Positions 12,899-24,485 of a DNA stretch of 64,000 nt are shown here, piece after piece. Numbering within the stretch: the stretch's first letter is position 1; every line of letters starts with the position of its first letter. The position numbers were made by a program, and so were the translations under genes. The stretch lies in NCBI GenBank assembly GCA_030068075.1, contig CM057824.1, forward strand, positions 125,168,414 to 125,232,413. Direction: 5' to 3'. The notes under the pieces were generated by a model. That model was not told where the DNA came from. It saw only the letters and a list, made by a program, of their open reading frames with translations, and did not search any database. The stretch comes from Paguma larvata. Its lineage: Eukaryota > Chordata > Mammalia > Carnivora > Viverridae.

Positions 12899-13298
12899 TG
12901 TAGAGGCTGCTTTTAGGTAACGGGCTTGAGCAATGGAAATTTGATCAAGGCAGAAGGGCCCATAATGACCCCAACCTCATGACTGAATACAAACAGGCCC
13001 ATTAGGTGACCCACCTCAAAATACCCATAAAGCCTATCTGACCAATGGACTACTTACAACCAGGTAGGAAAAATTCTGTACGTCCCTATACCTCTTCACC
13101 TTCCCCCTTTAAATACAGCCCCCCACCACTGCCTCTTTGCAGACTTTCTCCTTTCCTGTCCTGCCTGATGCTCCCTTGAGGTATATACCCTGTATTTAAT
13201 AAACTTATATCTCCTTTGTCCTGCCTATGCCCCTTGCTTCCAGCTGATGACCTCGCCCCACATTTGGGGGCCCGCATCCAATCAGGAAAAACACCACA
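12899..13298 (+). mobile_element. Probable solo endogenous retrovirus LTR
   Basis: The 400-bp block starts TG and ends CA and is flanked on both sides by atata (12894-12898 and 13299-13303); this support is weak because the flanks are AT-rich. Promoter-like order is intact: ACCAATG at 13041, TTTAAATA at 13108-13115, AATAAA at 13198-13203 (tgtatttaataaacttat). A tttgggggcccgcatcc string at 13263-13279 resembles the class I LTR/primer-binding-site junction, so the LTR may instead end at the CA at 13262, leaving a scrap of leader. No internal viral coding region is present. Confidence 0.6.
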
Positions 13299-13489
13299 AT
13301 ATATATGTGGTGTATTTCATATATATAGACCCAGATGAACACATTATATACATTTATACATCTGCGCATTTTACTTTATAATTTTAATAAGGTAATACTA
13401 AATGATACGTTCCAATGCTGTTATATACAATCCCCCCTCCCAAAAGCAAACGAATAAGCTCACCATTTCTCCATTGCATATTTTAGGTT

Positions 13490-14425
13490 TTACCCATTCA
13501 CTGTATGTTGAGTCTCTACTCAAGTGTTGAGAATACAGTTTTTGCCCTGGAGAGCAATCAAACTAATAGAGAGTGTAAACGGACAATTTCCTGAGAGTGA
13601 TAAATGCTGTAGTATATTCTTATGCCCCGAATTATACGGGAGCACACATCAGGCTATTGAATCATAGTGAAAGTATCTGGGACATACTTTCAGAAAAGGA
13701 TAGTATCTGAGCTAAGTCTTGAAGTCTGACAAAGAATTTTAGTAAAAGGAGCAGTCCTAGTTATGGGGGGTAGGGGGGTGTGAACTAATTTGAAAGGTAT
13801 GAGAGCAAAGCACATTGGAAAAATTAAAAGCAATCTTCCATCACAAGAGGATAGGGTAATGAGGTAGGAGTGGTGGAGTGGTGAATGATGAAGCTGGAGA
13901 ATTAGGTAGAAGCAGATAATTAAAAATCAGTGTAAATGTTTGAATTTCTTTTAGATAAAGTACTTGAGAGCCAGGGGAGAATTTTCAGGTGGGGAGTGGT
14001 GTAATCAGATTTGCATTAGAGGATACAGTCTGGGGAATGGATTGGAGGAGATCAAGTATGGAGTTGACAAGATTAGTTGGAATTTTGATGGTACGATTTT
14101 GAAAAAGGAGATAATTACATGTCCTGAGGCTGAGGCAGTGGGCAGGAAGGGGAAGGAGTGAGCTTGGAGAGTAATGTTTTGGCATTAATGGTAGAGGAAA
14201 GAGTCAAAGGTCATTTTGGATTTTTTTTTTTCATTTTTATATTTCTAATTGGAATCTGGGTGGATGGTGGAGCACTGGTAAAGAATAAAGTTTTGGAAAG
14301 AAGGTAGTGAATTTAATTTTGAGTAGGCCGAGTTGGAAATTCATCTGAGACATTGAAAGTAAATCACTGAATGGAAGGGCTGGGCTGAAAATCTAGAATA
14401 GATAGAATCACTGAGGTGATTGAAA
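13490..14425 (+). repeat. Long copy of the unassigned old interspersed repeat
   Basis: Segments in order: tgagaatacagtttttgccc, then gataaatgctgtagt, gagctaagtcttgaagtctg, tgtttgaatttcttttagat, ggtgtaatcagatttgcatt, gggaatggattggaggagat, and tgagtaggccgagttggaaa followed by attcatctgagacattg. The same order recurs at 39290 and 62165. Known widely in mammals, I believe, but I do not assign a name. A T-rich interruption lies at 14220-14232. Confidence 0.6.
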
Positions 14426-14429
14426 ATAT

Positions 14430-17400
14430 TTTTGTAGTCATTTTGAATACATACCCAAGGAGTTGAATTGCTGAATCATATTGTTAGTCTACATTTAACT
14501 CCATGCGATCTCTATTTGAAGAACTGCCAAAATGTTTTCCAAACGGGTTGTGCCATTTCATATTCTTACCGCAATACATGAGGGTTCCAATTTCTCCACA
14601 TTCTTAACATTCATTATAATAAGAAGATTAAGCAAAAATAACACTTGTAACTAAAGCCAATCAGACATAAAACCTTTCAGAGTTAAGCAACCAGGCCATA
14701 TAAACCTAGCACTAACCATGAAAATAACTTACCAATAACAATCTGTCTTTTTAATTTTAACCATCCCATTCAGTGTGAAGTAATATCTCTGTGTGGTTTT
14801 GACTTTCATTTCCCTCGTCACTAATGATACTGAGAATGTTCTCAATTGGTTTTGGGCCATGTGTATATTTCCTTTGGAAAAATGTTCAAATCCTTTACCC
14901 ATTTTTTAATTGGTTATTTGGTTTTATAATGTCAAGTTGTAAGAATTCTTCATATTTTATGGATACAAATCCATTATCAGATATATGATTTGTAAATATT
15001 CTCCCCCAATCCGTGGATTGTCTGTATTTTCTTGATAGTATCCTTAAAGAAGTATCCTAAAAAAAATGATTTTTAATTTTGATGAGTCCAAGTATATCTT
15101 TTTTTCATTTCTTACTTGTGTGCTTGTATCATCTAAAAAACTATTGTCTAATCCAAGGTCAGGAAAAGTTAACCTTACGTTTTATTCTAAGGGTTTTATA
15201 GATTTAGCTTTTGCATTTTCATCTATGATTTACTTTGAATTAATTTTTCTATACTGTTTATACTGTTTATTCTTTGCATGCAGTTATCTAGTTGTCCCAG
15301 TAACATTTGCTAAAAATCTTATTTTTTCCTCACTGTATTATCTTGGCCTGCTTGTTGAAAATCAAGTGGCCATAAATGTCAAGGTTCATTGTTGGATTCT
15401 CGATACTCTTCTAGTGATCCGTATGTATAACCTTATGTGAGTATTTGGAATCAGGAAGTATGAATACTCCAGGTTTCTTCCTTTTCAGGATTGTTTTGAC
15501 TATTCTGTGTCCTTTGCCTTTCCACAGGACTTTTAGGATCAGTGGGTCCATTTCTGCAAAATGGCAGAAGAAATATTGATATGGTTGCATCGGATGTGTA
15601 AATCATTGGGGTGAGTTTTGCCACCTTAGCCATGTTGTCTTCTAATCCATGGACACTGGTGTATTTCCATTTATTTAGGTCTTCAGTTTCTTTCAGTTAT
15701 GTTTTGTGGTTTTCAGTATACATATCTTACGATTTTTCTTTTTAAAAATTAATTCCCAAGTATTTTATTATTTTTCATACATTTTACAAATAGACTAGTT
15801 TTTCTTGATTTCGTTTTGGGATTGTTCACTACTATTGTAAAGGAATGCAATTGCTTTTTTAGTATTGATCTTCTGTCCTCCTACTTTACTAAATTCATTT
15901 ATTAGTTCTATTTTTTAAATGTGGGTTTCTGAGCCTTTTCTATATACAATATCATGTTGTCACAAACTGTTAAAATTTTGTTTATTTTTTTCCAAACTTC
16001 TTTACCTTCTTTTTCTTTCCTAAGTACCCTGGCTCAAGCTGCTCGTAAATGTTGAGTAGAAAGAACAAGAGCAAACATCTTTGTGTTGTTTCTGATCAGA
16101 GGGAGAAAGCATTAATTCTTTTACCATGAACTATGGTAATAGCTCTGATATTTTTATATATATTCCCTATCATATTAAGGAAGTTCCTTTCTATTTCCAG
16201 TTTAATAAATGTTTTTATCATGAAAGTGTATTTGGTTTGTAAAATACTTTTTCTGCCTCTGTTGAGATTATAGAGATAATTTTTTTCTTCATTCTATTAA
16301 TGTGATATATAAATGGCTTTTTTAAAAATGTCAAACACCCTTTCATCCTTGTGATAAATCCCCGTTGGCCATGATTTATAATCTTTTTTTATATGTTATT
16401 GTATTTGCTTTGCTAGTATTTCGTTGAGGGTTATTACCTCTATATTCGTAAAGAATATTGATTTGTAGTTTTCTTTTCCTTATAGTATTTTTTAAGCTTT
16501 TGTATCAGAATAATACTAGCTTTATAGAATGAGTTGGGAAGTATTCCATTCTTCAATTTTGGAGGACATTCTCAAAATATCGATGTTAGTTATTCTTTAA
16601 GTGTTTGATATAACTCACTGGTGAAAGCTATCTGCTTGTGGGCTTTTTTTATGGGAAGGTTTTGAATATTAATTCAATTTCTTATCATGCTATAGTTCTA
16701 GTTGGATTTTGTTTCTTCTTGAAACAGTTTCAATAATTTGTTGCTTTGTAGGAATTTTCCTATTTCATCTAAGATATCTAGTTTGTTGGCATACGATTGT
16801 TCACAATTTTTTTTTATAATTCCTTTTGTTTCTGTATAGTCAGTAATCGCATCCTTTTATTCTTGATTTTACTAAAAAGATTCTTTCTCTTTAACTTCAT
16901 TTAGTTTAATAAAATTAGAGTTATTAATTTTGTTGTTATTGTTAGTTGTTCTTTTTTTTTTTTTTTCAAAGAACCAACTTCAAATTTGTTGATTTTGGGG
17001 CACATGGGTGACTCAGTCGATAAAGCGTCCAACTTCAGCCCAGGTCATGATCTCAATGGTTTGGGTGTTTGAGCCCCATGTCGGGCTTTGTGCTGACAGC
17101 TCAGAACCTGGAGTCTGCTTTGGATCCTGTGTCTCCCTCTCTCTCTGCCCCTCCCCTGCTCCCACTCTATCTCTCTCTGTCTCTCAAAAATAAATAAATC
17201 AATCAATCAATAAATAAATAGATAGATAGATAAATAAATAAATAAAAAAAGTTAAAAAAATTAAGTTTGTTGATTTTTTTGTTACTTTCTATTTTCTATT
17301 TTATTTATTTCTGCTCTAATCTTTATTATTTTCTTCCTTCAGCCTGCTTTGGGTTTAGTCTACTCTTTTTAGCTTCTTCAAATGGAAGGCTAAATTGTTA

Positions 17401-18110
17401 ATTTGAGATCATTCTTCTTTTTCAATATAGGCATTTACCCTGACAGTTTCACTCTAAACATGGTTTTTGCTGCATATCCTAAAACTGGGCATGTCGTATT
17501 TTCATTTTCATTCATCTCAAAGTATTTACTAATTTCCCTGGTGATTTCTTCTTTCACCCATTGATTATGTAAAAGTATGTTGTTTAGTTTCCACATATTT
17601 TTGAATTCCCCAAATTTCTATTGGTTTCTAAATTCTTTCCATTATGATCAGAGAGCATACTTTGTATTGTTGTAAATTTCTAGTTTAATAAGAGTTATTT
17701 ATCATGTAACTGTATACTCAAGAATGTTCTATCTGCCCTTGAGAAAAATGTGTATTCTTCTGTTTATGTGGAGTGTTGTATGTATAGATTTATGTTAGGC
17801 CTACTTGGCTTATTGTGTTATTGAAATCTGTTTAGTGAATGATCTTTTGCCTGGTTGTTTAAATGTCACGTTTCCTATATCTTTAATAACAATATTTAAC
17901 ATAAAATCTATTTGGTCTGAGATTTAAAAAGTCAGTTTATTTCTCTTTTGCTTAACCTTTTGCATATATTTTCCTGTCCTTTTACTTTCTTCCTATTTGT
18001 GTCTTTGAACTGGAAGTGTGTCTTATGTCAACAGTATACACTTAAATCATGTTTTCTAAAAATCCATTCTGCTAAATTCTGTATTTTTATTTTCTATTAT
18101 TTTTTTTACT
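14430..18110 (-). mobile_element. Old L1, ORF2 and 3' UTR antisense to the window
   Basis: Starting at the 3' UTR (gccaaaatgttttccaaacg), the + strand runs back through antisense ORF2: tatggatacaaatccattat, then gagtccaagtatatct, gataaatccccgttggcc, atcttctgtcctcctacttt, ttcacccattgattatgtaa and tgcccttgagaaaaatgtgt. Numerous stops in the coding direction mark it as dead. It is split by a SINE at 16997-17265. Confidence 0.88.
16997..17265 (+). mobile_element. Felid tRNA-Lys SINE with 12-bp target duplication
   Basis: Head ggggcacatgggtgactcag, core gtgctgacagctcagaacct, then a long AATA/AATC/GATA tail (17190-17250) showing tail expansion. Exact tttgttgatttt lies at 16985-16996 and 17266-17277. 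Inserted into antisense L1 ORF2. Confidence 0.96.
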
Positions 18111-18490
18111 AAAATTCTTATTTTAATTCTAGTATAGTTAACATACAGTGTTATATTAGTATCGGGTGTAAAATATAGTGATTTAGCAATTCTGTACCTC
18201 ATTCAGTGCTCATCATAAGTGTCCTCTTAATCCCCAGCACCCATTTAAACCGTCCCCCTACCCGCCTCCCTTCTGGTAACTGTAAGTTTGTTCTCTGCAG
18301 CTAAGAGTCTGTGTCTTCGTTTGTCTCTCTCTCTCTTTTTTTTCTTTGCTCATTTGTTTCGTTTATTAAATTCCACACATGAGTGCAATCATATGGTATT
18401 TGTCTTTCTCTGACTTTTTTCACTTAACTTTGTATTCTCTAGTTCTACGTTGTTGCAAATGGCAAGAATTCATTCTTTTTTTCACTTTAT
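18111..18490 (-). mobile_element. Carnivore L1 3' UTR fragment
   Basis: Antisense 3' UTR landmarks: tctagtatagttaacataca, gtgttatattagtatcgggt, gtgatttagcaattctgtac and ttctggtaactgtaagtttg. It is probably the 3' end of the same element whose ORF2 resumes at 19819, the intervening part having been lost or displaced. Confidence 0.82.
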
Positions 18491-18505
18491 GATCCTAAGA
18501 AAAAA

Positions 18506-18708
18506 CTTTATTTTTTCATTTTAGAGAGAGAGAGAGTGCAAGCAGGGGAGAAGGGCAGAGAGAGAGAGAGAGAGAGAGAGAGAATCTCAAGCAGCCTCTG
18601 TGTCAGTGCAGATCCCAATGCGGGGCTTGATCCCACAACCCTGGGATCATGACATGGTCTGAAATCAAGAGTCAGACACTCAACCAATTGAGCCACCCGG
18701 GCCCCCCT
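18506..18708 (-). mobile_element. Felid tRNA-Lys SINE
   Basis: Reverse copy with a (GA)n run at 18558-18582, then tgtcagtgcagatcccaatg and aaccaattgagccacccggg. The head is near consensus. Nested between two L1 fragments. Confidence 0.93.
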
Positions 18709-18720
18709 AGGGTAAATCTT

Positions 18721-19818
18721 TTTTTTTTTTTTTTTTAATAATTTATTGTCAGTTTGGTTTCCATACAACACCCCATGATAATCCCAACAAGTGCCCTCCT
18801 CTGTGCCCAACACCCATTCTCCCCCCTCCCACACCCCCGTCTCCCCTCAGTTTGTTCTTAGTCTTTGAGAATCTCCCATGTTATGTCTTCCTTCCTCTAT
18901 GTGGCTTTTTTTTTTTTCCCTTCCTTCCCCTCCCCCCTGGTTTTCTGCTAGGTCTCCCAAAGCCTACCTATGCGTGGGAACATATGGCATCTGTCTTTCT
19001 CTGCCTGACTTATTTCACTTAGCATATATCCTCCAGTTCCATCCATGTTGCCACACATGGCCAGATTTCATTCTTTCTCATTGCTGCATAGTATTCTATT
19101 GTATATATATACCACATCTTCTTTATCCATTCATCAGTTGATGGACACAGTCTCTTTCCATGATTAGGCGAAAGTGTTGCTTTCAATTAGTCGAAAGTGC
19201 TGCTATGAACATCGGGGTACATATGCCCCTATGCATCAGCAGTCCTGTGTCTCTTGGGTAGATTCCTAACAGTGCTATTGCTGGGTCATAGGGTATATCT
19301 ATTTTCATTTTTTTGAAGAACCTCCACACAGTTCTCCAGAGTGGCTGCACCAGTTTGCAATCCTACCAACAGTGCAAGAGGATGCTTGTTTCTCCACATC
19401 CCCGCCAGCATCTATAGTGTCCTGATTTGTTCATTTTAGCCATTCTAACTGGTGTGAGGTGGTATCTCAGTGTGGTTTTGATTTGTATTTCCCTGATGAT
19501 GAGTTACATTGAGCATCGTTTCATGTGTCTGTTTGCCATTTGGATGTCTTCTTTGGAGAAGTGTCTATTCATATCTTCTGCCTATTTCTTCACTGGATTA
19601 TTCGTTTTTCGGGTGTGGAGTTTGGTAAGTTCTTTATATATTTTAGATACTAATCCTTTATCCGATATGTCATTTGCGATTTTCTTTTCCCATTCCATTG
19701 GTTGCCTTTCAATTTTGTTGGTTGTTTCTTTTGCCATGCAGAAGCTTTTTATCTTGATGAGGTCCCAGTAGTTAGTTCATCTTTGCTTTTAATTCCCTTG
19801 CCTTTGGAGACTTGTCAA
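18721..19818 (-). mobile_element. Younger L1, 5'-truncated, antisense
   Basis: A T run (poly(A) tail in antisense) opens at 18721, followed by ttattgtcagtttggtttcc, ctttctctgcctgacttatt, ccatgttgccacacatggcc, attgctgggtcatagggtat and, at the ORF2 3' end, gccatgcagaagctttttat. Divergence is visibly lower than in neighbouring L1s. Similarity to the L1 order stops near 19818, where an older L1 copy repeats the gccatgcag/gctgtgcag segment. Confidence 0.85.
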
Positions 19819-20989
19819 GTTGATTGTTTCCTTTGCTGTGCAGACCTTTTTATTTTCATGCAGTCCCTATAGTTTATATTTGTTTTTTTTTTCCATTGCC
19901 TCCAGAGACATATCTAGAAAAATGTCGCCACTGCCGACGTCAGATAAATTATCGCCTGAGCTCTATTCTAAGAGTTTTGTGGTTCAGGTTTCACATTTGG
20001 GTCTTTAATCCATTTCAAGTTTATTTTTGTGAAAGAAAGTGGTCCAGTTTCATTCTTTTGCATGTAGTTATCCAGTTTCCCCAACACCATCTATCGAAGA
20101 GATTCTTTTTCCCATTGGATATTCTTTCTTCCTTTGTCGAAGATTAACTGACCATATAATTGTGTCTTTATTTCCAGGTTTTTTATTCTATTCCATTGAT
20201 CTATGTGTCTATTTTTGTGTTAGTACCATGATTTTTGATTACTACAACTTTGTAATAATGAAGTTTTCCAGCTTCATTTCCTTTTGCAAGATTACTTTGG
20301 CTATTTGGGGTCTATTGTGGTTCTATACAAATTTTAGTATATGCGCTGCCGAAGTGAGCACTCTATACAAATTTTAGTATTGTTTATTCTAATTCTGTGA
20401 AAAATGCCATTGGTATTTCGATAGGAATTGCACTAACAAGAATGCTTTGGGAATGTAGGCATTTTAACAATATTTGTTCTTTCAATCCATGAGCATGGAA
20501 TGTATTTCCATTTCTTTGTTTCATCTTTAATTTTTTTTATTCCTAGGTATTTTATTATTTTTGGTTCAGTTGTAAATGAGATTGTTTTTTTAATTTCTCT
20601 TTCTGCTGCCTCATTATTAGTGTATACGAATGGAACAGATTTCTATACACCAATTTTGTGTCCTGCAACTTTAGTGAATTCATTTATCAGTTCTAGTAGT
20701 TTGATACTCTATATAAGAGTATCAAATTTTACTTCTTTCTTAGCAATTTGGATGCCTTTTATTTCTTTCTTTTTATTTTGTTTTGTTTTATTGCTGAGGC
20801 TAGGACTTCTAGTACTATGTTGAATAAAAGTGGTGAGAGAGGACATCCTTGTCTTGTTTCTGACCTTAGGGGAAAGCTCTCCATTTTCCCTTTATTGAGT
20901 ATAGTGCTCACTGTGGGACTTTCTATAAGGTCTTTATTATGTTGAAGTCTTTTTCCTCTAAACCTTCTTTGTTGAGAGTTCTGCCGAAT
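19819..20989 (-). mobile_element. Old L1 ORF2 fragment, antisense
   Basis: Landmarks: tgattgtttcctttgctgtg, ccattgcctccagagacata, tatccagtttccccaacacc, gtaccatgatttttgattac, then gtgagagaggacatccttgt. This encodes decayed L1 reverse transcriptase and endonuclease sequence read on the minus strand. It carries the U6-like micro-insertion at 20341-20361. Confidence 0.87.
20341..20361 (-). ncRNA. U6 snRNA 5'-end micro-insertion (not a functional gene)
   Basis: On the minus strand the block reads GTGCTCACTTCGGCAGCGCA followed by T, matching the first 21 nt of U6 snRNA except for two changes (one a CpG-type transition). The adjoining target sequence aattttagtat is antisense to U6 nt 22-32. Exact 19-bp repeats of tctatacaaattttagtat flank it (20322-20340 and 20362-20380). 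It is a retrotransposed scrap without promoter or 3' end. Confidence 0.85.
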
Positions 20990-23575
20990 TCTGTCTTTTA
21001 ATTGGAATTTTTTAAACTATTTGCATTTAACTTAATTATTGGTAAGGTAGGATTTCTGTATGTTAGTGTCTTTGTGTTCATTTATTTCTCCATTACTTCC
21101 TTCTTTTGTGATATATAGATGTTTTGAATGAGGCCATTATATTTTCTTTGTTTTTTTTACTATTTTAAAGATTTTCTTAATAATTGTTCTGAGGATTTCA
21201 AGGTCTTAAATTTTTAAAAATCTAGTTCTTATTAATAGAAATTTAACTCAAGTATTTTATAAAAACTTATTCTATTATAGCCCTGTTCTCTCTCACCTTT
21301 CGTGCCATTATTGTTATACAGATTAATTTTTTACATATTATAAGGCAGTTTTATACTTATTGTTTTATGTAAGATAAATAGCAGAAAAAAGTTACAAATT
21401 AAATACATTTATAATGTTTTTTATATTAATATGTGCACTTATCTTTACCAGTGATCTTTACTTCTACTTGCACACTTTAGTTATTGTTTAGTGCCTCTCA
21501 TAGCCTGAAACACTCCCTCAGTATTACTTATAAAGCAGGTCTGCCAGCAATACATTCTTTCAGTTTATACTTACTGAGAATGTCTTCATTTCTCCTTCCT
21601 TTTTGCAGGATAATTTTGCTGAACACAGAATTTTTGAGAATATTGTTCAACAGTGTTTTTCTTTCAGTACCCTGAACCTGTCATCCTACTTCCTCCTAGA
21701 ATCCATGGTTTCTCATGAGAAACTACCTGTTGATCTTTGAGGAACTTTGTACGTTTACTTTGCTATTTTCAAGATCATCTCTTTTCATTGGCTTTTGACA
21801 ATGTTACTCTAATTTGTCTAGGAATGAATCTCTTTGAGTTTATCCTACTTGGAATTTATGTTTCTTCTTGGGTGTGCATATTCATGTGTTGTTATTGTTG
21901 TTTTTTAATCAAATTAGGAACTTTTTGGCCTCAATTTATTCAAATAGTTTTTTTGGTTTGTTTTGTTTGTTTGTTTGTTTGTTTTGTTTTTTACCTTCTC
22001 TCTCTCCTTTCTTCTTTTGGAACATCCATGATGTGTATATTGATATGCTTGTTGGCATCACACAGTCTCTGAGGTTCTGTTAATTTTTCTTCATTAACTA
22101 TCTTTCACTTCTTCAGCCTGAATATTCTAAGTTGATCTGTCATCAGATTCTGCCCTTTCAAATCTGCTGTTAAATCCCTGTAATTAATTTTTTAATTTCA
22201 GTTTTTATACTTTTCATCTCCAGAATTTTTATTTTACCCTTTTTTAAACAATTTTTTCCTTTTATTGATATTCTCTATTTGGTAAGATATAGTTCTTAAA
22301 TTTTCTTTTAATTCTTAGACATGGTTTTATTTAGTTCTTAGAACATATTTATAATAGCTGTTTTAATGTCTTTGTCTAGTAAGTCCAGTATTTGAGCTCC
22401 TCAAAGACAGTTTCTTTTCATTGATTTTTTTTCCTTTGTATGTCTATAGCTTCCTGTTACCTTGCATGTATTATAGTTCCCCCATGCCTCACCCTTGAAA
22501 ACTAGGTCTTTCCAAATCTGGAAATCAGCTCCATCCTTGCCCTCCCACATTACTTGTAGTTTTGTTGTTTGCTGTTGATTTTGTTGTTATGGATGTTTGT
22601 TTGCTTATTGAATTTCCTGTACAAATTCTGTAGAGTCTGAATTCTTTGTTTTGTCTAAAACTCAACATATTTTCTGAGTTAATGTAGTGGTCAGCTAATG
22701 ATTGGACAAAAAGTTCCTTGAACGTACTGAACCAAAAAATCTTCCCAACTTTATTGAGGGATTTGTGTGTCTTTGGGTGGAATACTTCAATATTCCAGTA
22801 AGCAGTTTAAAACACTACTATAGCCTTCACTTCTTGTTTGGGCAGACTCAAAGTCATCTACACATGGGAGATTAGAGTCTCCTCAATGCTTTTCCTGAGC
22901 ATGTGCACATTCCTGCACATTCATATGCCCTTTTAGATTTCCAGGAATATGTCAAATATTTTCAACATCCCACATAAAAATTTCATTCCCTGGTTTTTCC
23001 TTTATAATATTTTAGTAAGTTTCTTACTTAACTCAGTTGGTATTGCTACCTCAGGCACCTGCATTTTTAAACAATTGATATTGATTTTCTTTTGACAAAT
23101 GCCTTAGGCACAGGACTATTCACACTGAGTGAGCTGAGTCAAGTTCGATTCAGAAGTCACTCAGGTTAAAAAAATAATAATAATAAGTGCTGAGAATGGA
23201 GATACCAGACAGGTAAATAATGACAGTTCTGTAGGGATGGAATTTCAGGGGTAACTCCAAACCTATTCTGTTTGTTCCAGTGGTTGCTAAGCTGCTGTTT
23301 TTCACAGTTAATAAAATTATGTAGCTTTGGTTTGAATGCTACCACAGAGATTGGGGGGTGGGAAAAGGTATAGGACAAGTCAAAATGCCACAAAACTTTG
23401 TTTTTACCAAGCTTCAGCTATTTTTCTTGAATAAATTCTTCTTATATTTTTGCAAAACTTTGATTAATTTCCAGAGTTCTGAAAAAGTTTATTTTGTCTA
23501 TTTTTGTTAATATTCTCATTTCTTTTATGGAGGAGTGGATGTGGAGGTCTTTACTCTGCCTTTTAAAGTGTTTTC
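20990..23575 (-). mobile_element. Old L1M/HAL1-type element, ORF1 and 5' region antisense
   Basis: Landmarks: ctgaggatttcaaggtct, cttcatttctccttcctttt, catggtttctcatgagaaac, ggcttttgacaatgttactc, gagtttatcctacttggaat, agtctctgaggttctgttaa, then at the 5' end ttccagagttctgaaaaagt and tggaggagtggatgtggagg. The last two are typical of the extreme 5' region, so this end may be close to complete. Dead copy. Confidence 0.78.
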
Positions 23576-23599
23576 TATTAGAATTTTAAAAGCCTCTTA

Positions 23600-24060
23600 T
23601 GGATAATTTCTAATGTTCAGGCAAAGTCGAAACCCATTTATTTTTAGAGAAAGGTTCAAGGGCAAGATTATAGAAAACATAAGCATTTAAGACCAGGAAA
23701 AAAAAAAAAACAAGGAGCTTATGAATGAGTCAGTTAGGGATTTGTTCAGAGATGGATGGGGCTTATAAAAAACAAAAGAGAGAAGAGTTTTAGGAAGAGA
23801 ATAGTCAAAGCTATTGAATATTGCCCACATAGTTCAGAAAATGGTTTGAAAACTACTGGTTTGAATGATCTACTAAGCGGTCACCGTGATCTTTGTTAGA
23901 GCAACTGCAGTGGCAAGGCAGTGGTGTGGCAAGACAGAACCTTAACTGCAGTAATTTGTGGCATAAATAGGAGGTAAAAAAGAGAAAACAAGTTTAGAAT
24001 GAAGAGACTGGACTGTGAATAAAAGGAGAGATAATATAGGCCAGGAGCTGGAATAGAATG
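23600..24060 (+). repeat. 3' part of the unassigned old interspersed repeat
   Basis: The blocks gtcaaagctattgaatattg, then ggtcaccgtgatctttgtta and gagcaactgcagtggcaagg, and gaataaaaggagagataata follow the 3' order that comes after the segment ending this window at 64000 (tgtcaaatagagttgaaa). Decayed; family not named. Confidence 0.45.
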
Positions 24061-24345
24061 TGAAGTCAAAAAACTTGCTTTGTCCCAGGGACCATTTTAA
24101 CCGCTTTACTCGTTATTCACATTTTTTTTCTTTTGGTCTCGATCTTAAACCTTAGGGCCATCACTAGTGGCTTGTGCTTGAGGATAAGAAAAGTGACTTT
24201 TCTTCCATTGTATGGGAAAGAAACGTGACCTTAGACAGGTAAATTGTGCCTCTAAACAGATTCTCAGTGAAACTGTATGACTGTGGCATTGTGAGGGGCA
24301 GTGGACTGGAGCATATATAAAGTCTGAGAAAACTGAGTTGAATCA

Positions 24346-24485
24346 TTTTACTGGTGCTAGCTGCACAATTTTAGCAGAATTACCTGGCCCTTTCAGTCTC
24401 ACTTTTCTCATGTGGATAGTAATACCAATCTTTTGAGATTGTTGTGTGGATTAATTTAGATAATACCTAGGTTTTACGGTAAAGA
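24346..24485 (+). repeat. MIR relic
   Basis: ttagcagaattacctggccc, then tttcagtctcacttttctca and gtgtggattaatttagataa give the MIR core order. Decayed. Confidence 0.65.

Noticed and set aside
15066..15440. 124-codon + strand frame with hydrophobic stretches
   Set aside because: It is the antisense of L1 ORF2; hydrophobicity comes from T-rich sequence.
17190..17250. Regular AATA/GATA units as a possible repeat array
   Set aside because: It is the expanded tail of a SINE; there are no spacers and no CRISPR structure.
19427..20377. Several 107-114 codon hydrophobic + strand frames resembling membrane proteins
   Set aside because: All lie in antisense L1 sequence whose landmarks are clear; no independent gene is needed.
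21737..22083. 111-codon hydrophobic frame
   Set aside because: Antisense of an old L1M/HAL1 element plus a GTTT simple repeat.
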